Below the pieces are notes generated by a model. It was not told the DNA's origin. It made no database searches and was given only the letters and a program-made list of their open reading frames with translations. A stretch of DNA of 64,000 nucleotides from Mycolicibacterium sphagni (GTDB taxonomy: Bacteria > Actinomycetota > Actinomycetes > Mycobacteriales > Mycobacteriaceae). The first letter of the stretch is position 1, and the number at the start of each line of letters is the position of its first letter. A program made the translations under genes and the position numbers. Of the stretch, positions 27,244 to 36,815 are shown one piece after another. Location of the stretch: assembly GCF_013337765.1 (NCBI RefSeq), contig NZ_VBSB01000004.1, forward strand, positions 84,816-148,815, in the 5' to 3' direction.

Positions 27244-28728
27244 CTATTCCGCTGCGGCAGAAAGTTCACCTGGGGATGGCGCAATCGGTCCTGGCGCGGT
27301 CAGCGGTAGCAGGATGATGAAGCGGGTATTGCCGGGTTCGGTTTCGACCCGGATATCGCCCTGGTGCTTTTCGACGATGATGCGGCGCGCGAGATCCAGG
27401 CCGAGGCCGTCGCCCTCACCGAACGGCTTCGTGGTGAAGAACGCGGTGAAGATCCGGTCGATGATCTCGTCGGGGATGCCGGGGCCGTCGTCACCGATCT
27501 CGACCCGGATCATGTCCTCGCCGTGACGTGCGGTGCGGATTGTCAGCGTGCCGCGACCCTTCATCGCCTGGATGGCGTTGTTGATGATGACGTCCCATAC
27601 CTCGTTCAAACCGCCCGGGTAGCAGCCGATTTCGGGAAGTGACTTGTCCCAGTCCTTGACCAGTTTGATGGGTTTCTCCGGGCCGACCTTGTCACCGAAG
27701 AGCGTCTTGAGCGTGCTGTGCAGCAACTCGTGGACATTGGCGACCTGATATTCGGCCCGATCCATCTGGGAGTACTTCTTGGCCCCGGCCAGCAGGCCCG
27801 AGATGCGCTCGCTGGCGTCGGCGATCTCGTTCATCCGCAGCTCGGTGTCGATGGTGTACTTCAGCCAGCCGATGGCGCTCTGCAATGTCGCCGAGCAGTC
27901 GACCGAGTCGATGGAGGCCTCGACGCGTTCCAGCCAGTCGACGTCCAGGCCGGCTTCCACGAACGTCGGCGCGTAGTCCCAGGCGCCGGCGATGCCGTGG
28001 TCTTCCAGCCAATCGCCGACCTGGTCCTCGCGGTCGGAGGTCTCCAGCGCAGTCAACTCCTGGGCCTTGGACTTGGCGACCATCTCGGCGACTTCGTCCT
28101 GAATGCGCACCAGCATGCGCAGCGCTTCGGGGGTGAACTTGCCGTCGGCCAGCATCGACAGCTTGTAGCGCATCTTGCCGACCCCCTCGCGCAGGTCGGC
28201 TACCGCGCGGGCGGTGGCGGCGGCGGGGTTGTTGAGTTGGTGGGTCAGACCCGCGGTGATCGTGCCGAGCGCCAGCAGCTTTTGGCGCTGGCCGATGATC
28301 TGGCTCTGCCGACGGCCGCCGACCATGTGGCCTTCGAGCAGATGCACGGCCATCGGGAACTCGGTCTGCATGAACCGGGCGAACGCGCTGGCGTCGAGCA
28401 CGAAGAACCGCGACGGCCGCGTGACGCGCACCGAGGCCTGGTAGAGCTGCTCCTCGTCGGGGATGTAGGCCGACCAGGCGCCGCAATACACCCCGCGCTG
28501 CGAGGTGCGATTGGTCTCGACGTCGACCCCGCCGGAGCGTTTGGACATCACCAACTCACCGTCGAGCAAGACGTAGAAGCAGGTGGCCGGTTCGCCCTCG
28601 ACGACGACCGGGCCGGTCTCGAAGACGCAGATATGCCCGTTCTCGCACAGCGTCTGCAGCTGCTCGTCGGTCAGTGCCTCGAACAGGAACAGAGTCCGCA
28701 GTTCACTGGGCAGACATTTCTCACCCAT
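27244..28728 (-). CDS. Histidine kinase with N-terminal cyclic-nucleotide-binding domain
   Basis: A 494-residue soluble kinase from ATG 28728, with AAGGAGAAG just upstream. Residues about 10-135 are a cNMP-binding/Crp-like domain (VVEGEPATCFYVLLDGELVM). The phospho-acceptor His163 lies in LGTITAGLTHQLNNPAAA. The ATPase domain has NEVWDVIINNAIQAMKG (N box), GDDGPGIPDEIIDRIF (G1), FFTTKPFGEGDGLGLDLARR (G2). No membrane segment is present, so it senses an internal signal, perhaps cAMP. It lies 17 bp after a receiver/flavoprotein fusion, almost certainly its phosphorelay partner. Confidence 0.92.
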   Translation of the reverse strand: MGEKCLPSELRTLFLFEALTDEQLQTLCENGHICVFETGPVVVEGEPATCFYVLLDGELVMSKRSGGVDVETNRTSQRGVYCGAWSAYIPDEEQLYQASVRVTRPSRFFVLDASAFARFMQTEFPMAVHLLEGHMVGGRRQSQIIGQRQKLLALGTITAGLTHQLNNPAAATARAVADLREGVGKMRYKLSMLADGKFTPEALRMLVRIQDEVAEMVAKSKAQELTALETSDREDQVGDWLEDHGIAGAWDYAPTFVEAGLDVDWLERVEASIDSVDCSATLQSAIGWLKYTIDTELRMNEIADASERISGLLAGAKKYSQMDRAEYQVANVHELLHSTLKTLFGDKVGPEKPIKLVKDWDKSLPEIGCYPGGLNEVWDVIINNAIQAMKGRGTLTIRTARHGEDMIRVEIGDDGPGIPDEIIDRIFTAFFTTKPFGEGDGLGLDLARRIIVEKHQGDIRVETEPGNTRFIILLPLTAPGPIAPSPGELSAAAE

Positions 28729-28745
28729 CGTCTTCTCCTTGCTGG

Positions 28746-30446
28746 TTACGCCTCGGCCAAGTAGCGGTGCACCAACATCACCGCCATCGACCCTTCGCCG
28801 ACGGCGGCCGCCACCCGTTTGGCGGACTCGGCGCGCACGTCCCCTGCAACAAACACACCCGGCACACTTGTTTCCAGGTGGTGCGGCGGCCGGTCGAGAC
28901 CCCACCCGGCCACGTTGAACAGGTCGGGTCCGGCGAGGACGAAACCGTGGTCGTCGACGGCGACGACCTCTTTGAGCCAGTCGGTGCGGGGCTCGGCGCC
29001 GATGAAGCAGCACATCCGGGTGGACTCGACGGTTTCCCGCTGACCGCTCTGCCGGTTCTCCAGGATCAGGCCGGTCAGGTGAGCGTCGTCGCCGATGGTG
29101 TCCACCACTTCGGTGCAGGTCCGCACGGTGATGTTCGGATTCTTCTCGATCTGCTGGATCAGGTAGTGCGACATCGACGCTTCCAGCGAGGGGCCGCGCA
29201 CCAGCATGGTCACCGAGTTCGCCTCGCGGGACATGAACATCGCCGCCTGTCCGGCCGAGTTGGCGCCGCCGACGATGTAGACGTCCTCGCCCTTGCATTC
29301 GGAGGCATCCGACACCGAGGCGCCGTAGTAGACGCCGCGCCCGACGTAATTACAGGCCGGATCGTCGGGGTTGTCCCAGCATCCGGTGACCTGCAGCTGC
29401 CGGTAGCTCACGCCGGTGGCCAGGATGACCGCCCGCGCGGCGATGCTGCCGCCGTCCTCGAAGTTGATGGTCCGGGCGGTTCCCGCCTCGCCGGCCTGCA
29501 GCCGGACCGCCTTGCGGGTGGTGATGACCTCCGCGCCGAACCGCTCGGCCTGTCTGCGTGCCGATGTGGTCAGTTCGGCACCGGAGACGCCGGTGGGGAA
29601 GCCGAGGTAGTTCTCGATGCGGGAACTGCGCCCGGCCTGGCCGCCGGTCGTCGTCTCCTCGATCAGGACCGTCCTGAGCCCTTCAGATGCGCCGTAGACC
29701 GCGGCCGCCAGCCCAGCAGGTCCGCCGCCGATGACGGCGAGGTCGTACATCTCCAGCGACGGGTTGGTCGAGAGCCCGAGCATTTCGGCGAGCGCGGCGT
29801 TGGTCGGGTCGACCAGGATCTCGCCCTTCTCGCTGATGACGACGGGTAGCTCCAACCCGTCCAGGCTGGCGGCGTCGAGCAGTTGCTTGCCCTTGGGCTC
29901 GTCGGCGTTGAAGGCGCGGAACGTGTGCTGGTTGCGGGCCAGGAACTGGCGGACCTCCCAGGACCGCTCGCTCCACCGGTGCCCGATCACCTTGGTGTGA
30001 GGGATGGCCCGGTCGCCGGTGGCGTGCCAGGCCTCCAACAAGGCGTCGATCACCGGGTAGAGCTTCTCCTCCGGCGGATCCCATGGCTTGAGCAGGTAGT
30101 GGTCGAGGTCGACGACGTTGATGGCGTCGATCGCGGCGTGGGTGTCGGCATACGCGGTCAGCAGAACGCGCCGTGCCATCGGGTAGACGTCCATCGCTTC
30201 TTCGAGGAACTGGATGCCGCTCATCTGGGGCATTCGGTAGTCGGCGACGAACACCGCGACGGTCTCGCCGCGCAGCTTGAGTTCATTGATCGTTTCCAGC
30301 GCGTCCGGCCCGGATTCTGCACGGACGATCCGGTATCGCTCGCCGTAATGGCGGCGAAGATCGCGAGCGACAGCGCGTGACACGGCCGGGTCGTCGTCAA
30401 CAGTGAGAATGACGGGTTTGCGGGGCTGGGGGGCGGGTCCGGTCAT
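28746..30446 (-). CDS. Receiver domain fused to a thioredoxin-reductase-like flavoprotein without CXXC
   Basis: A 566-residue fusion from ATG 30446. Residues 1-125 are a response-regulator receiver (VDDDP at 16-20, phosphoacceptor Asp69 in FVADYRMPQMSG, Lys in LLKPWDPPEE). A linker region follows, then a TrxR-like FAD/NAD(P)H module: VIGGGPAGLAAAVYGA (about 235-250), VYIVGGANSAGQAAMF (about 385-400) and GVFVAGDVRAESAKRV near the C terminus. The redox-active CXXC that precedes the second nucleotide motif in thioredoxin reductases is replaced by YYGAS, so it cannot reduce thioredoxin in the usual way. Encoded with the cNMP-binding kinase; an output through redox chemistry is inferred. Confidence 0.9.
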   Translation of the reverse strand: MTGPAPQPRKPVILTVDDDPAVSRAVARDLRRHYGERYRIVRAESGPDALETINELKLRGETVAVFVADYRMPQMSGIQFLEEAMDVYPMARRVLLTAYADTHAAIDAINVVDLDHYLLKPWDPPEEKLYPVIDALLEAWHATGDRAIPHTKVIGHRWSERSWEVRQFLARNQHTFRAFNADEPKGKQLLDAASLDGLELPVVISEKGEILVDPTNAALAEMLGLSTNPSLEMYDLAVIGGGPAGLAAAVYGASEGLRTVLIEETTTGGQAGRSSRIENYLGFPTGVSGAELTTSARRQAERFGAEVITTRKAVRLQAGEAGTARTINFEDGGSIAARAVILATGVSYRQLQVTGCWDNPDDPACNYVGRGVYYGASVSDASECKGEDVYIVGGANSAGQAAMFMSREANSVTMLVRGPSLEASMSHYLIQQIEKNPNITVRTCTEVVDTIGDDAHLTGLILENRQSGQRETVESTRMCCFIGAEPRTDWLKEVVAVDDHGFVLAGPDLFNVAGWGLDRPPHHLETSVPGVFVAGDVRAESAKRVAAAVGEGSMAVMLVHRYLAEA

Positions 30447-30480
30447 CGCCCCCAATTATGCGCCGTATGTCCAGTGCTTA

Positions 30481-30499
30481 TTAGGTCAGGCTTGCCCTG
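30481..30499. promoter_or_regulatory. Candidate IdeR/DtxR-like box upstream of the receiver/flavoprotein gene
   Basis: TTAGGTCAGGCTTGCCCTG matches about 13 of 19 positions of the IdeR consensus, with a perfect left half (TTAGG) and a weak right half. It lies 35 bp upstream of the flavoprotein start and 45 bp before the infA promoter, so either unit could be affected. Evidence is motif similarity only. Confidence 0.35.
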
Positions 30500-30543
30500 T
30501 TCGCCCTGGGCTGAGCTGAGCTCAGCACGGCTGCGCGACGGTT

Positions 30544-30572
30544 TTGGAGTAGCGCGCCGGAGCGGGTATCGT
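30544..30572 (+). promoter_or_regulatory. Promoter of the infA-rplQ gene block
   Basis: A -35 TTGGAG (30544-30549) and a -10 TATCGT (30567-30572) are spaced by 17 bp, a good mycobacterial sigma-A arrangement. Transcription would begin near 30579, leaving a leader of about 160 nt before infA. No riboswitch fold was recognised in that leader. Confidence 0.55.
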
Positions 30573-30739
30573 AGACCGGCGGTGCGGTATCCGCGCCGAC
30601 TCTTGCGTGCCCTGTCCTGGAACTTCTGGAATTTCCTGCTTCCGGCTCACGTTTTGCAGTCGGGGCGAAGGCTGCCCGACTGTGAGCACTTGGTGTACGC
30701 CGGTGTGAACAGAACCAACAATGCAGGATCTGAGAGGTT

Positions 30740-30961
30740 ATGGCCAAGAAAGACGGTGCCATCGAGGTCGAGGGCCGCGTGGTCGAGCCCCTGCCCAATG
30801 CGATGTTTCGCATTGAGCTGGAGAACGGACATAAGGTGCTCGCTCACATCAGCGGCAAGATGCGGCAGCACTACATCCGCATCCTTCCCGAGGACCGGGT
30901 GGTAGTGGAGTTGTCTCCCTACGACCTGACCCGGGGTCGCATTGTGTACCGGTACAAGTAG
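30740..30961 (+). CDS. infA: Translation initiation factor IF-1
   Basis: A 73-residue single OB-fold protein at the exact usual length. It reads [38 protein letters not shown] and ends RGRIVYRYK, standard for actinobacterial IF-1. It binds the 30S A site during initiation. It is the first gene of the translation block with rpmJ 101 bp downstream. Confidence 0.99.
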   Translation: MAKKDGAIEVEGRVVEPLPNAMFRIELENGHKVLAHISGKMRQHYIRILPEDRVVVELSPYDLTRGRIVYRYK

Positions 30962-31062
30962 CGACGAGCGCAGCGAGTAGCTACCAAATATCTAGCGTGC
31001 CCAACCGACCGCGAACCAGCGCCACAACTGACAACGACGAGAACTAGAAGGATCGAACAGCC

Positions 31063-31176
31063 GTGAAGGTGAACCCGAGCGTCAAGCCGATCTGCGACAA
31101 GTGCAGGGTGATCCGCCGGCATGGGCGGGTCATGGTGATCTGCTCTGATCCGCGCCACAAGCAGCGGCAGGGCTAA
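31063..31176 (+). CDS. rpmJ: 50S ribosomal protein L36
   Basis: A 37-residue protein from GTG 31063, with AGAAGGA at about 31047-31053, ending in TAA 31174-31176. It contains the zinc-ribbon Cys/His set of the C+ form of L36: CDKC early, then CSDPRH near the end ([16 protein letters not shown]). Keeping the zinc-binding residues makes this the zinc-dependent paralogue. It lies between infA and rpsM, the conserved place. Confidence 0.98.
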
Positions 31177-31237
31177 CAGCCCGACCGCTCGCGTCGGCGA
31201 GCACCACATACAACTGAATGATGACCTCCCAGTATCA

Positions 31238-31258
31238 CTGCGCAGATTGGCTGCGCAG
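31238..31258 (+). other. Hairpin in the rpsM leader
   Basis: The palindrome CTGCGCAG occurs twice (31238-31245 and 31251-31258) around ATTGG and can form an 8-bp stem. It sits in the 168-bp spacer between rpmJ and rpsM. It could serve autoregulation of the S13-S11-S4-alpha operon or act as a weak terminator or processing site. No experimental parallel is known to me. Confidence 0.4.
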
Positions 31259-31344
31259 CCACGCCCGGAACGGAGGCCGGGCCCTGACACCGTCAGGAAC
31301 GAACTGGGAACAGACCTCCGCATAGAAGAAGGAATCAAAGCCCT

Positions 31345-31719
31345 GTGGCACGTCTAGTGGGCGTGGATCTCCCGCGCGATAAGCGCATGGAGATCGCGCT
31401 GACCTACATCTACGGCATCGGCCGTACCCGTTCTCAGGAAATCCTTGCAGCGACCGGCATCGACCGGGATCTGCGCAGCAAGGACCTGACCGACGATCAG
31501 CTCACGCAGTTGCGTGACTACATCGAGGCCACCCTCAAGGTGGAAGGTGACCTGCGCCGTGAGGTGCAGGCCGACATCCGCCGCAAGATCGAGATCGGCT
31601 GCTACCAGGGCCTGCGGCATCGCCGCGGCCTGCCGGTGCGTGGCCAGCGGACCAAGACCAATGCGCGTACCCGCAAGGGCCCGAAGCGCACCATCGCCGG
31701 CAAGAAGAAGGCCAGGTAA
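31345..31719 (+). CDS. rpsM: 30S ribosomal protein S13
   Basis: A 124-residue protein from GTG 31345, the normal length. Features are the N-terminal [20 protein letters not shown], the helix-hairpin region [14 protein letters not shown], the conserved [20 protein letters not shown] and the basic tail ending AGKKKAR. S13 sits in the head of the 30S subunit and contacts 50S and tRNA. Six bases separate it from rpsK. Confidence 0.99.
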   Translation: MARLVGVDLPRDKRMEIALTYIYGIGRTRSQEILAATGIDRDLRSKDLTDDQLTQLRDYIEATLKVEGDLRREVQADIRRKIEIGCYQGLRHRRGLPVRGQRTKTNARTRKGPKRTIAGKKKAR

Positions 31720-31725
31720 CCCCGG

Positions 31726-32142
31726 ATGGCACAAGCAAAGAAGGGCGGCGCTGCACCCAAGAAGGGGCAGAAGACCCGTCGCCGGGAAAAGAAGAACGTC
31801 CCGCACGGCGCTGCGCACATCAAGAGCACGTTCAACAACACGATCGTCTCGATCACCGACCCGCAGGGCAATGTCATCGCCTGGGCGTCGTCGGGTCACG
31901 TCGGCTTCAAGGGATCGCGTAAGTCGACCCCGTTCGCCGCGCAGCTGGCCGCCGAGAACGCCGCCCGCAAGGCTCAGGAGCACGGCGTCAAGAAGGTCGA
32001 CGTGTTCGTCAAGGGCCCGGGCTCGGGCCGCGAGACCGCCATCCGCTCGCTTCAGGCCGCTGGCCTCGAGGTCGGCGCGATTTCCGATGTCACACCGCAG
32101 CCGCACAACGGCTGCCGTCCGCCCAAGCGGCGCCGGGTCTAG
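31726..32142 (+). CDS. rpsK: 30S ribosomal protein S11
   Basis: A 138-residue protein from ATG 31726. The N-terminal 20 residues are Lys-rich, followed by the canonical [59 protein letters not shown] and C-terminal [16 protein letters not shown]. It forms part of the platform of the 30S subunit. It is 13 bp from rpsD. Confidence 0.99.
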   Translation: MAQAKKGGAAPKKGQKTRRREKKNVPHGAAHIKSTFNNTIVSITDPQGNVIAWASSGHVGFKGSRKSTPFAAQLAAENAARKAQEHGVKKVDVFVKGPGSGRETAIRSLQAAGLEVGAISDVTPQPHNGCRPPKRRRV

Positions 32143-32155
32143 GGAGGACTAGAAA

Positions 32156-32761
32156 ATGGCTCGTTATACCGGACCCGCGACCCGCAAGTCGCGCCGCCTC
32201 GGCGTCGACCTGGTCGGCGGCGATCAGTCGTTCGAGAAGCGCCCCTACCCGCCCGGCCAGCACGGCCGCGCGCGGATCAAGGAGAGCGAATACCGCCAGC
32301 AGCTGCAGGAGAAGCAGAAGGCCCGCTTCACCTACGGCGTGATGGAGAAGCAGTTCCGTCGTTATTACGAAGAGGCCAACCGCCTCTCGGGTAAGACCGG
32401 CGAGAACCTGCTGCGCATCCTGGAGACCCGGCTGGACAACGTGGTGTACCGCGCCGGCCTGGCGCGTACCCGCCGGGCGGCCCGCCAGCTCGTCAGCCAC
32501 GGCCACTTCACCGTCAACGGTGTCAAGGTGAACATCCCGAGCTACCGGGTGTCGCAGTACGACATCATCGACATCAAGGAAAAGTCGCTGAACACCTTCC
32601 CGTTCGAGCTGTCGCGGCAGACCGCCGGGGAGCGCCCGATCCCGTCCTGGCTGCAGGTCGTGGGCGAGCGTCAGCGGATCCTCGTGCACCAGCTGCCCGA
32701 GCGTGCGCAGATCCAGGTGCCGCTGGCCGAGCAGCTCATCGTCGAGTTCTACTCGAAGTAA
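32156..32761 (+). CDS. rpsD: 30S ribosomal protein S4
   Basis: A 201-residue protein from ATG 32156 with GGAGG upstream. It begins MARYTGPATRKSRRLGVDLV and has the S4 RNA-binding domain ETRLDNVVYRAGLARTRRAA followed by RQLVSHGHFTVNGVKVNIPS. The Cys residues of the zinc-binding S4 form are absent. S4 nucleates 30S assembly and in many bacteria represses its own operon. An 81-bp spacer with a hairpin precedes rpoA. Confidence 0.99.
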   Translation: MARYTGPATRKSRRLGVDLVGGDQSFEKRPYPPGQHGRARIKESEYRQQLQEKQKARFTYGVMEKQFRRYYEEANRLSGKTGENLLRILETRLDNVVYRAGLARTRRAARQLVSHGHFTVNGVKVNIPSYRVSQYDIIDIKEKSLNTFPFELSRQTAGERPIPSWLQVVGERQRILVHQLPERAQIQVPLAEQLIVEFYSK

Positions 32762-32768
32762 GAAGACG

Positions 32769-32792
32769 TCCGCGGGGCGACCGTCCCGCGGA
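32769..32792 (+). other. Hairpin between rpsD and rpoA
   Basis: Arms TCCGCGGG (32769-32776) and CCCGCGGA (32785-32792) form a perfect 8-bp stem with an 8-nt loop just after the rpsD stop. No T-run follows, and rpoA continues on the same strand, so it is more likely an RNA processing or partial attenuation element than a full terminator. Confidence 0.4.
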
Positions 32793-32800
32793 TCACTTAA

Positions 32801-33895
<1,095 letters not shown>

Positions 33896-33955
33896 CAAGA
33901 AACCGTCCCGGCCCTACCTCATACGGGGGTCGGCCCCATTTAGGAGACAGTCGCA

Positions 33956-34549
33956 ATGCCCAAGCCAACTAAGGGTGCCCGCCTCGGCGGTTCGTCCTCG
34001 CACCAGAAGGCGATCCTGGCCAACCTGGCCACGTCGCTCTTCGAACACGGCCGGATCAAGACGACCGAGCCGAAGGCGCGGGCGTTGCGGCCGTACGCCG
34101 AGAAGCTCATCACCCATGCCAAGAAGGGCGAACTGCACAATCGGCGTGAGGTGATGAAGAAGATCCGCGACAAGGACATCGTGCATGCCCTGTTCGCCGA
34201 GATCGGGCCGTTCTTCGCCGATCGTGCCGGCGGCTACACCCGGATCATCAAGGTCGAGCCGCGCAAGGGCGACAACGCCCCGATGGCGGTCATCGAGCTG
34301 GTGCGGGAGAAGACCGTGACCTCCGAGGCCAACCGGGCTCGCAAGAGTTCGGCCGCCAAGGCCGCTGCGCCCGCGCCCGCCGCGGTCGAAGAGGCTCCGG
34401 CTGAAGAGATCCCGGCTGAAGAGCCGATCGCCGAGGTCGAGGCTGAGGATGCCGGCATCGCCGACGCTCAGACCACCGAGGCTGCCGAAGAGGTCGCCGA
34501 GGAGCAGGCGCAGGAATCCGCCGAGGATTCGGACGCTGACAAGTCCTGA
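33956..34549 (+). CDS. rplQ: 50S ribosomal protein L17 with a long acidic tail
   Basis: A 197-residue protein from ATG 33956 with AGGAG upstream. The first 120 residues are canonical L17 ([60 protein letters not shown]). Residues from about 125 form a low-complexity Ala/Glu-rich extension, as known from mycobacterial L17. The extension is probably disordered. The 3' end is 4 bp from truA, where a very strong hairpin starts. Confidence 0.98.
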   Translation: MPKPTKGARLGGSSSHQKAILANLATSLFEHGRIKTTEPKARALRPYAEKLITHAKKGELHNRREVMKKIRDKDIVHALFAEIGPFFADRAGGYTRIIKVEPRKGDNAPMAVIELVREKTVTSEANRARKSSAAKAAAPAPAAVEEAPAEEIPAEEPIAEVEAEDAGIADAQTTEAAEEVAEEQAQESAEDSDADKS

Positions 34550-34553
34550 GGCT

Positions 34554-35435
34554 GTGAATACGAACCTGCCCGTCACCGAGTCCGGTGGCGGGCAGGTTCG
34601 TCTTCGGCTCGACATCGCCTACGACGGAACCGAATTCACCGGCTGGGCGGCGCACGACGGGTTTCGCACCGTCGCCGGTGTTCTCGAGGAATCCTTCTCG
34701 ACGGTTTTCCGCACGCAGGTGCGGGTATTCGGGGCCGGGCGCACCGACACCGGTGTGCACGCGACCGGCCAGGTCGCCCACCTCGACGTGCCTGCCGACG
34801 CGCTCGCCCATGCCTATCCACGGCACGCCCGGCCCGACGATCCCGAATTTCAACCGCTGGTGCGCCGATTGGCCCGCTTCCTGCCCGAGGATGTCCGGGT
34901 ACGTGAGATTGTCCGTGCGCCAGCCGGATTCGATGCACGCTTCTCGGCGCTGCGCCGACACTACGCCTACCGGCTCTCGTTGGCGCCCTATGGGGTGGAG
35001 CCGCAGCTCGCGCGCTACGTGACGCCATGGACCAAGCCGCTGGATGTCGAAGCCATGGCGACGGCATCCCGGCATCTTGTGGGGCTGAACGACTTTGCCG
35101 CATTCTGCCGGCACCGGCCCGGTGCGACGACCATCCGCGATCTTCAGCGCCTGGACTGGGTGGCCACCGGCGATCTGGTTACCGCCTACGTCAGTGCGGA
35201 TGCGTTCTGCTGGTCGATGGTGCGCTCACTGGTCGGCGCACTGTTGGCCGTGGGGGAGGGGCGCCGCGAACCAGCTTGGTGCGCAACGTTGTTGAGTGCA
35301 CAGGCGCGCTCCAGTGATTTCGCCGCGGCACCAGCCCGCGGCCTGACCCTGACCGGGGTCGACTATCCGCCCGACGATCAGTTGGCCGCGCGCATCAGCA
35401 TCACCCGCGACCTGCGGACGTTGCCGAAACCCTAG
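34554..35435 (+). CDS. truA: tRNA pseudouridine(38-40) synthase TruA
   Basis: A 293-residue enzyme from GTG 34554. It converts uridines 38-40 of the tRNA anticodon stem to pseudouridine. The conserved start of the fold is [17 protein letters not shown] (16-32); the catalytic Asp65 lies in [31 protein letters not shown] and [18 protein letters not shown] are also typical. Codons 3-16 lie inside an 18-bp hairpin that looks like the terminator of the upstream operon. No in-frame start exists between the hairpin and the fold, so the GTG is kept. It overlaps the convergent cutinase gene by 4 bp. Confidence 0.96.
   Translation: MNTNLPVTESGGGQVRLRLDIAYDGTEFTGWAAHDGFRTVAGVLEESFSTVFRTQVRVFGAGRTDTGVHATGQVAHLDVPADALAHAYPRHARPDDPEFQPLVRRLARFLPEDVRVREIVRAPAGFDARFSALRRHYAYRLSLAPYGVEPQLARYVTPWTKPLDVEAMATASRHLVGLNDFAAFCRHRPGATTIRDLQRLDWVATGDLVTAYVSADAFCWSMVRSLVGALLAVGEGRREPAWCATLLSAQARSSDFAAAPARGLTLTGVDYPPDDQLAARISITRDLRTLPKP
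34561..34600 (+). terminator. Strong hairpin after rplQ, inside the first codons of truA
   Basis: Arms 34561-34578 and 34583-34600 pair over 18 positions, with one T-G wobble, around the loop AGTC. The structure begins 12 bp after the rplQ stop. There is no T-run, which is usual for mycobacterial terminators. It may limit read-through from the ribosomal block into truA or control truA translation. Confidence 0.5.
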
Positions 35436-36106
35436 AGCCTGCCGGCCACGAAATCGGCGGCCTGATTGATCATTCCGGCCTTCTGGTAGGCGGCAGCGAG
35501 GTGATCGGGCCAGTTGGCCTCCCAGGTGTCCGGGTCGGCCGGGTTGCAGATCGGATCGGCGCCGTGACACAGCTCGATGGTCCGGTCCTGATATGCGGGG
35601 CTGAAGTTCGTGATCGGCCCTAACCACTGAGTCCCGTTGCCGAACAGGGCGACTGCTGCGATATGGCTGTCGGCGCCGGCCGGCATGGGATTCTTGAAGC
35701 CCATGATCGGGATGGGAACTGCCAGCACCATATCGGTGGCCGCCGCACCCAGCGAGTAACCGCCAAGTACCAAGCGGGTATTCGGGCAGTTGTTCATGTT
35801 GTAGGCGATGCGGTTGCTGATGTCGTTGGCGCCGATGTCGACCTGATTGTCGGCGGGATAGTTCACGGCATAGACGCCGATGTTCTGGTGAACCCGCGAT
35901 CGCAGTGCGCTGACGAAGGCTTGGCCGATGACCCCGGTGCCGGGGGATTCAAGGCGGCCGCGCGCGAAGATGACTTCGATCGGCGGACACGATGCGGCGC
36001 TCGCTGCCGGCACCGAGGCGGGCAGCGCAGAGGGGGCGATGACCATCGCAAGTGCCGCAACGAATGTGGCGACCGCGCTGGCGGCGGTCTTTCGGATACG
36101 CATCAT
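35432..36106 (-). CDS. Cutinase-family lipase/esterase, secreted (copy 1 of 4)
   Basis: A 224-residue protein with a signal peptide (about 1-38, ending ASAASA-like), then a cutinase alpha/beta hydrolase. Catalytic residues are Ser118 in LGGYSLGAA, Asp in HGADPICNP and His in WPDHLAAAY; cysteines are placed for the usual disulphides. The residue after FARG, normally Thr or Ser in the oxyanion hole, is Arg51 (FARGRLE). Substrate could be cell-wall lipids, host lipids or none. It follows copy 2 with its ATG immediately after the TGA. Confidence 0.9.
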   Translation of the reverse strand: MMRIRKTAASAVATFVAALAMVIAPSALPASVPAASAASCPPIEVIFARGRLESPGTGVIGQAFVSALRSRVHQNIGVYAVNYPADNQVDIGANDISNRIAYNMNNCPNTRLVLGGYSLGAAATDMVLAVPIPIMGFKNPMPAGADSHIAAVALFGNGTQWLGPITNFSPAYQDRTIELCHGADPICNPADPDTWEANWPDHLAAAYQKAGMINQAADFVAGRL

Positions 36107-36769
36107 TCAGAGCCTGTCCGCAGCGAATTGGGCGGCCTGATCGACCAGGCCGGAACCGATGTAGGCGTCCTGCAGATGCGAGGACCAGTTGCCGACGAGG
36201 GTGTTGGGATCGATGCCATTGCAGATGGGGTCGTCGATATTGCACTGGTCGATGGTCTTGGGCCCGTAGAGCGGGCTGTTGGCTGCCGACACCGGCCCGA
36301 AAATGCTGCGCGTGCCGTTGCCGAAAACCGCCACCGCCGCGACATGGCCGGCGACTGAAGGGGGCAGCGGGTTGTTGAAACCGAACTGGGATTGGGTCGA
36401 CCCCACGACGACGTCGACCACCGCGGCGCCCAGCGAGTACCCACCCGGCACCTGGCGGGTGTTGGGGCAGTTGGTCGCCATGTACTGCATGTGCCTGCTC
36501 ATATCGTTCGCGCCGGGCACGATGTCCCAGTCGGCGATGTAGTTGACGGCGTATACACCCACGCTCTTCGGGGTTTTACCGCGCAACGCATCGACGAACG
36601 CGTCGCCGATCCGGCCGATGCCCGGCGGTTCGAAGCGGCCGCGGGCGAAGATCACCTCGGCATCGGGACAATCCGCGGCCGTCGCCACAGCAGTGGGCAA
36701 TAGCGATGCGGCAACGGACATTATCGCTGCGGCACTGCTCAGCACCGCTGTGACGCGCATGCCAGCCAT
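36107..36769 (-). CDS. Cutinase-family lipase/esterase, secreted (copy 2 of 4)
   Basis: A 220-residue protein from ATG 36769 (ATG 36760 is an alternative), with signal peptide about 1-32. The catalytic set is Ser112 in [13 protein letters not shown], Asp in IDDPICNG and His in WSSHLQDAY. As in copy 1 the oxyanion position is Arg (FARGRFEPPG, Arg45), unlike the Thr of copies 3 and 4. Copies 1 and 2 are adjacent and translationally coupled, so they likely form a sub-pair. By position these genes correspond to the cut3/cut4 region near truA in M. tuberculosis. Confidence 0.9.
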   Translation of the reverse strand: MAGMRVTAVLSSAAAIMSVAASLLPTAVATAADCPDAEVIFARGRFEPPGIGRIGDAFVDALRGKTPKSVGVYAVNYIADWDIVPGANDMSRHMQYMATNCPNTRQVPGGYSLGAAVVDVVVGSTQSQFGFNNPLPPSVAGHVAAVAVFGNGTRSIFGPVSAANSPLYGPKTIDQCNIDDPICNGIDPNTLVGNWSSHLQDAYIGSGLVDQAAQFAADRL

Positions 36770-36815
36770 CGTAGCCGAGGTGTGAGCCGTGCTGGCAGCA
36801 AATAAATTTGCGGGG

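Noticed and set aside
27244..29298. Longer histidine kinase reaching into the flavoprotein gene
   Set aside because: The extra N-terminal part reads the flavoprotein gene in another frame and is Arg/Pro-rich; ATG 28728 has a strong ribosome site.
34125..34549. Low-complexity tail of L17 as an assembly error
   Set aside because: Acidic Ala/Glu-rich extensions are known in mycobacterial L17 and the frame is clean.
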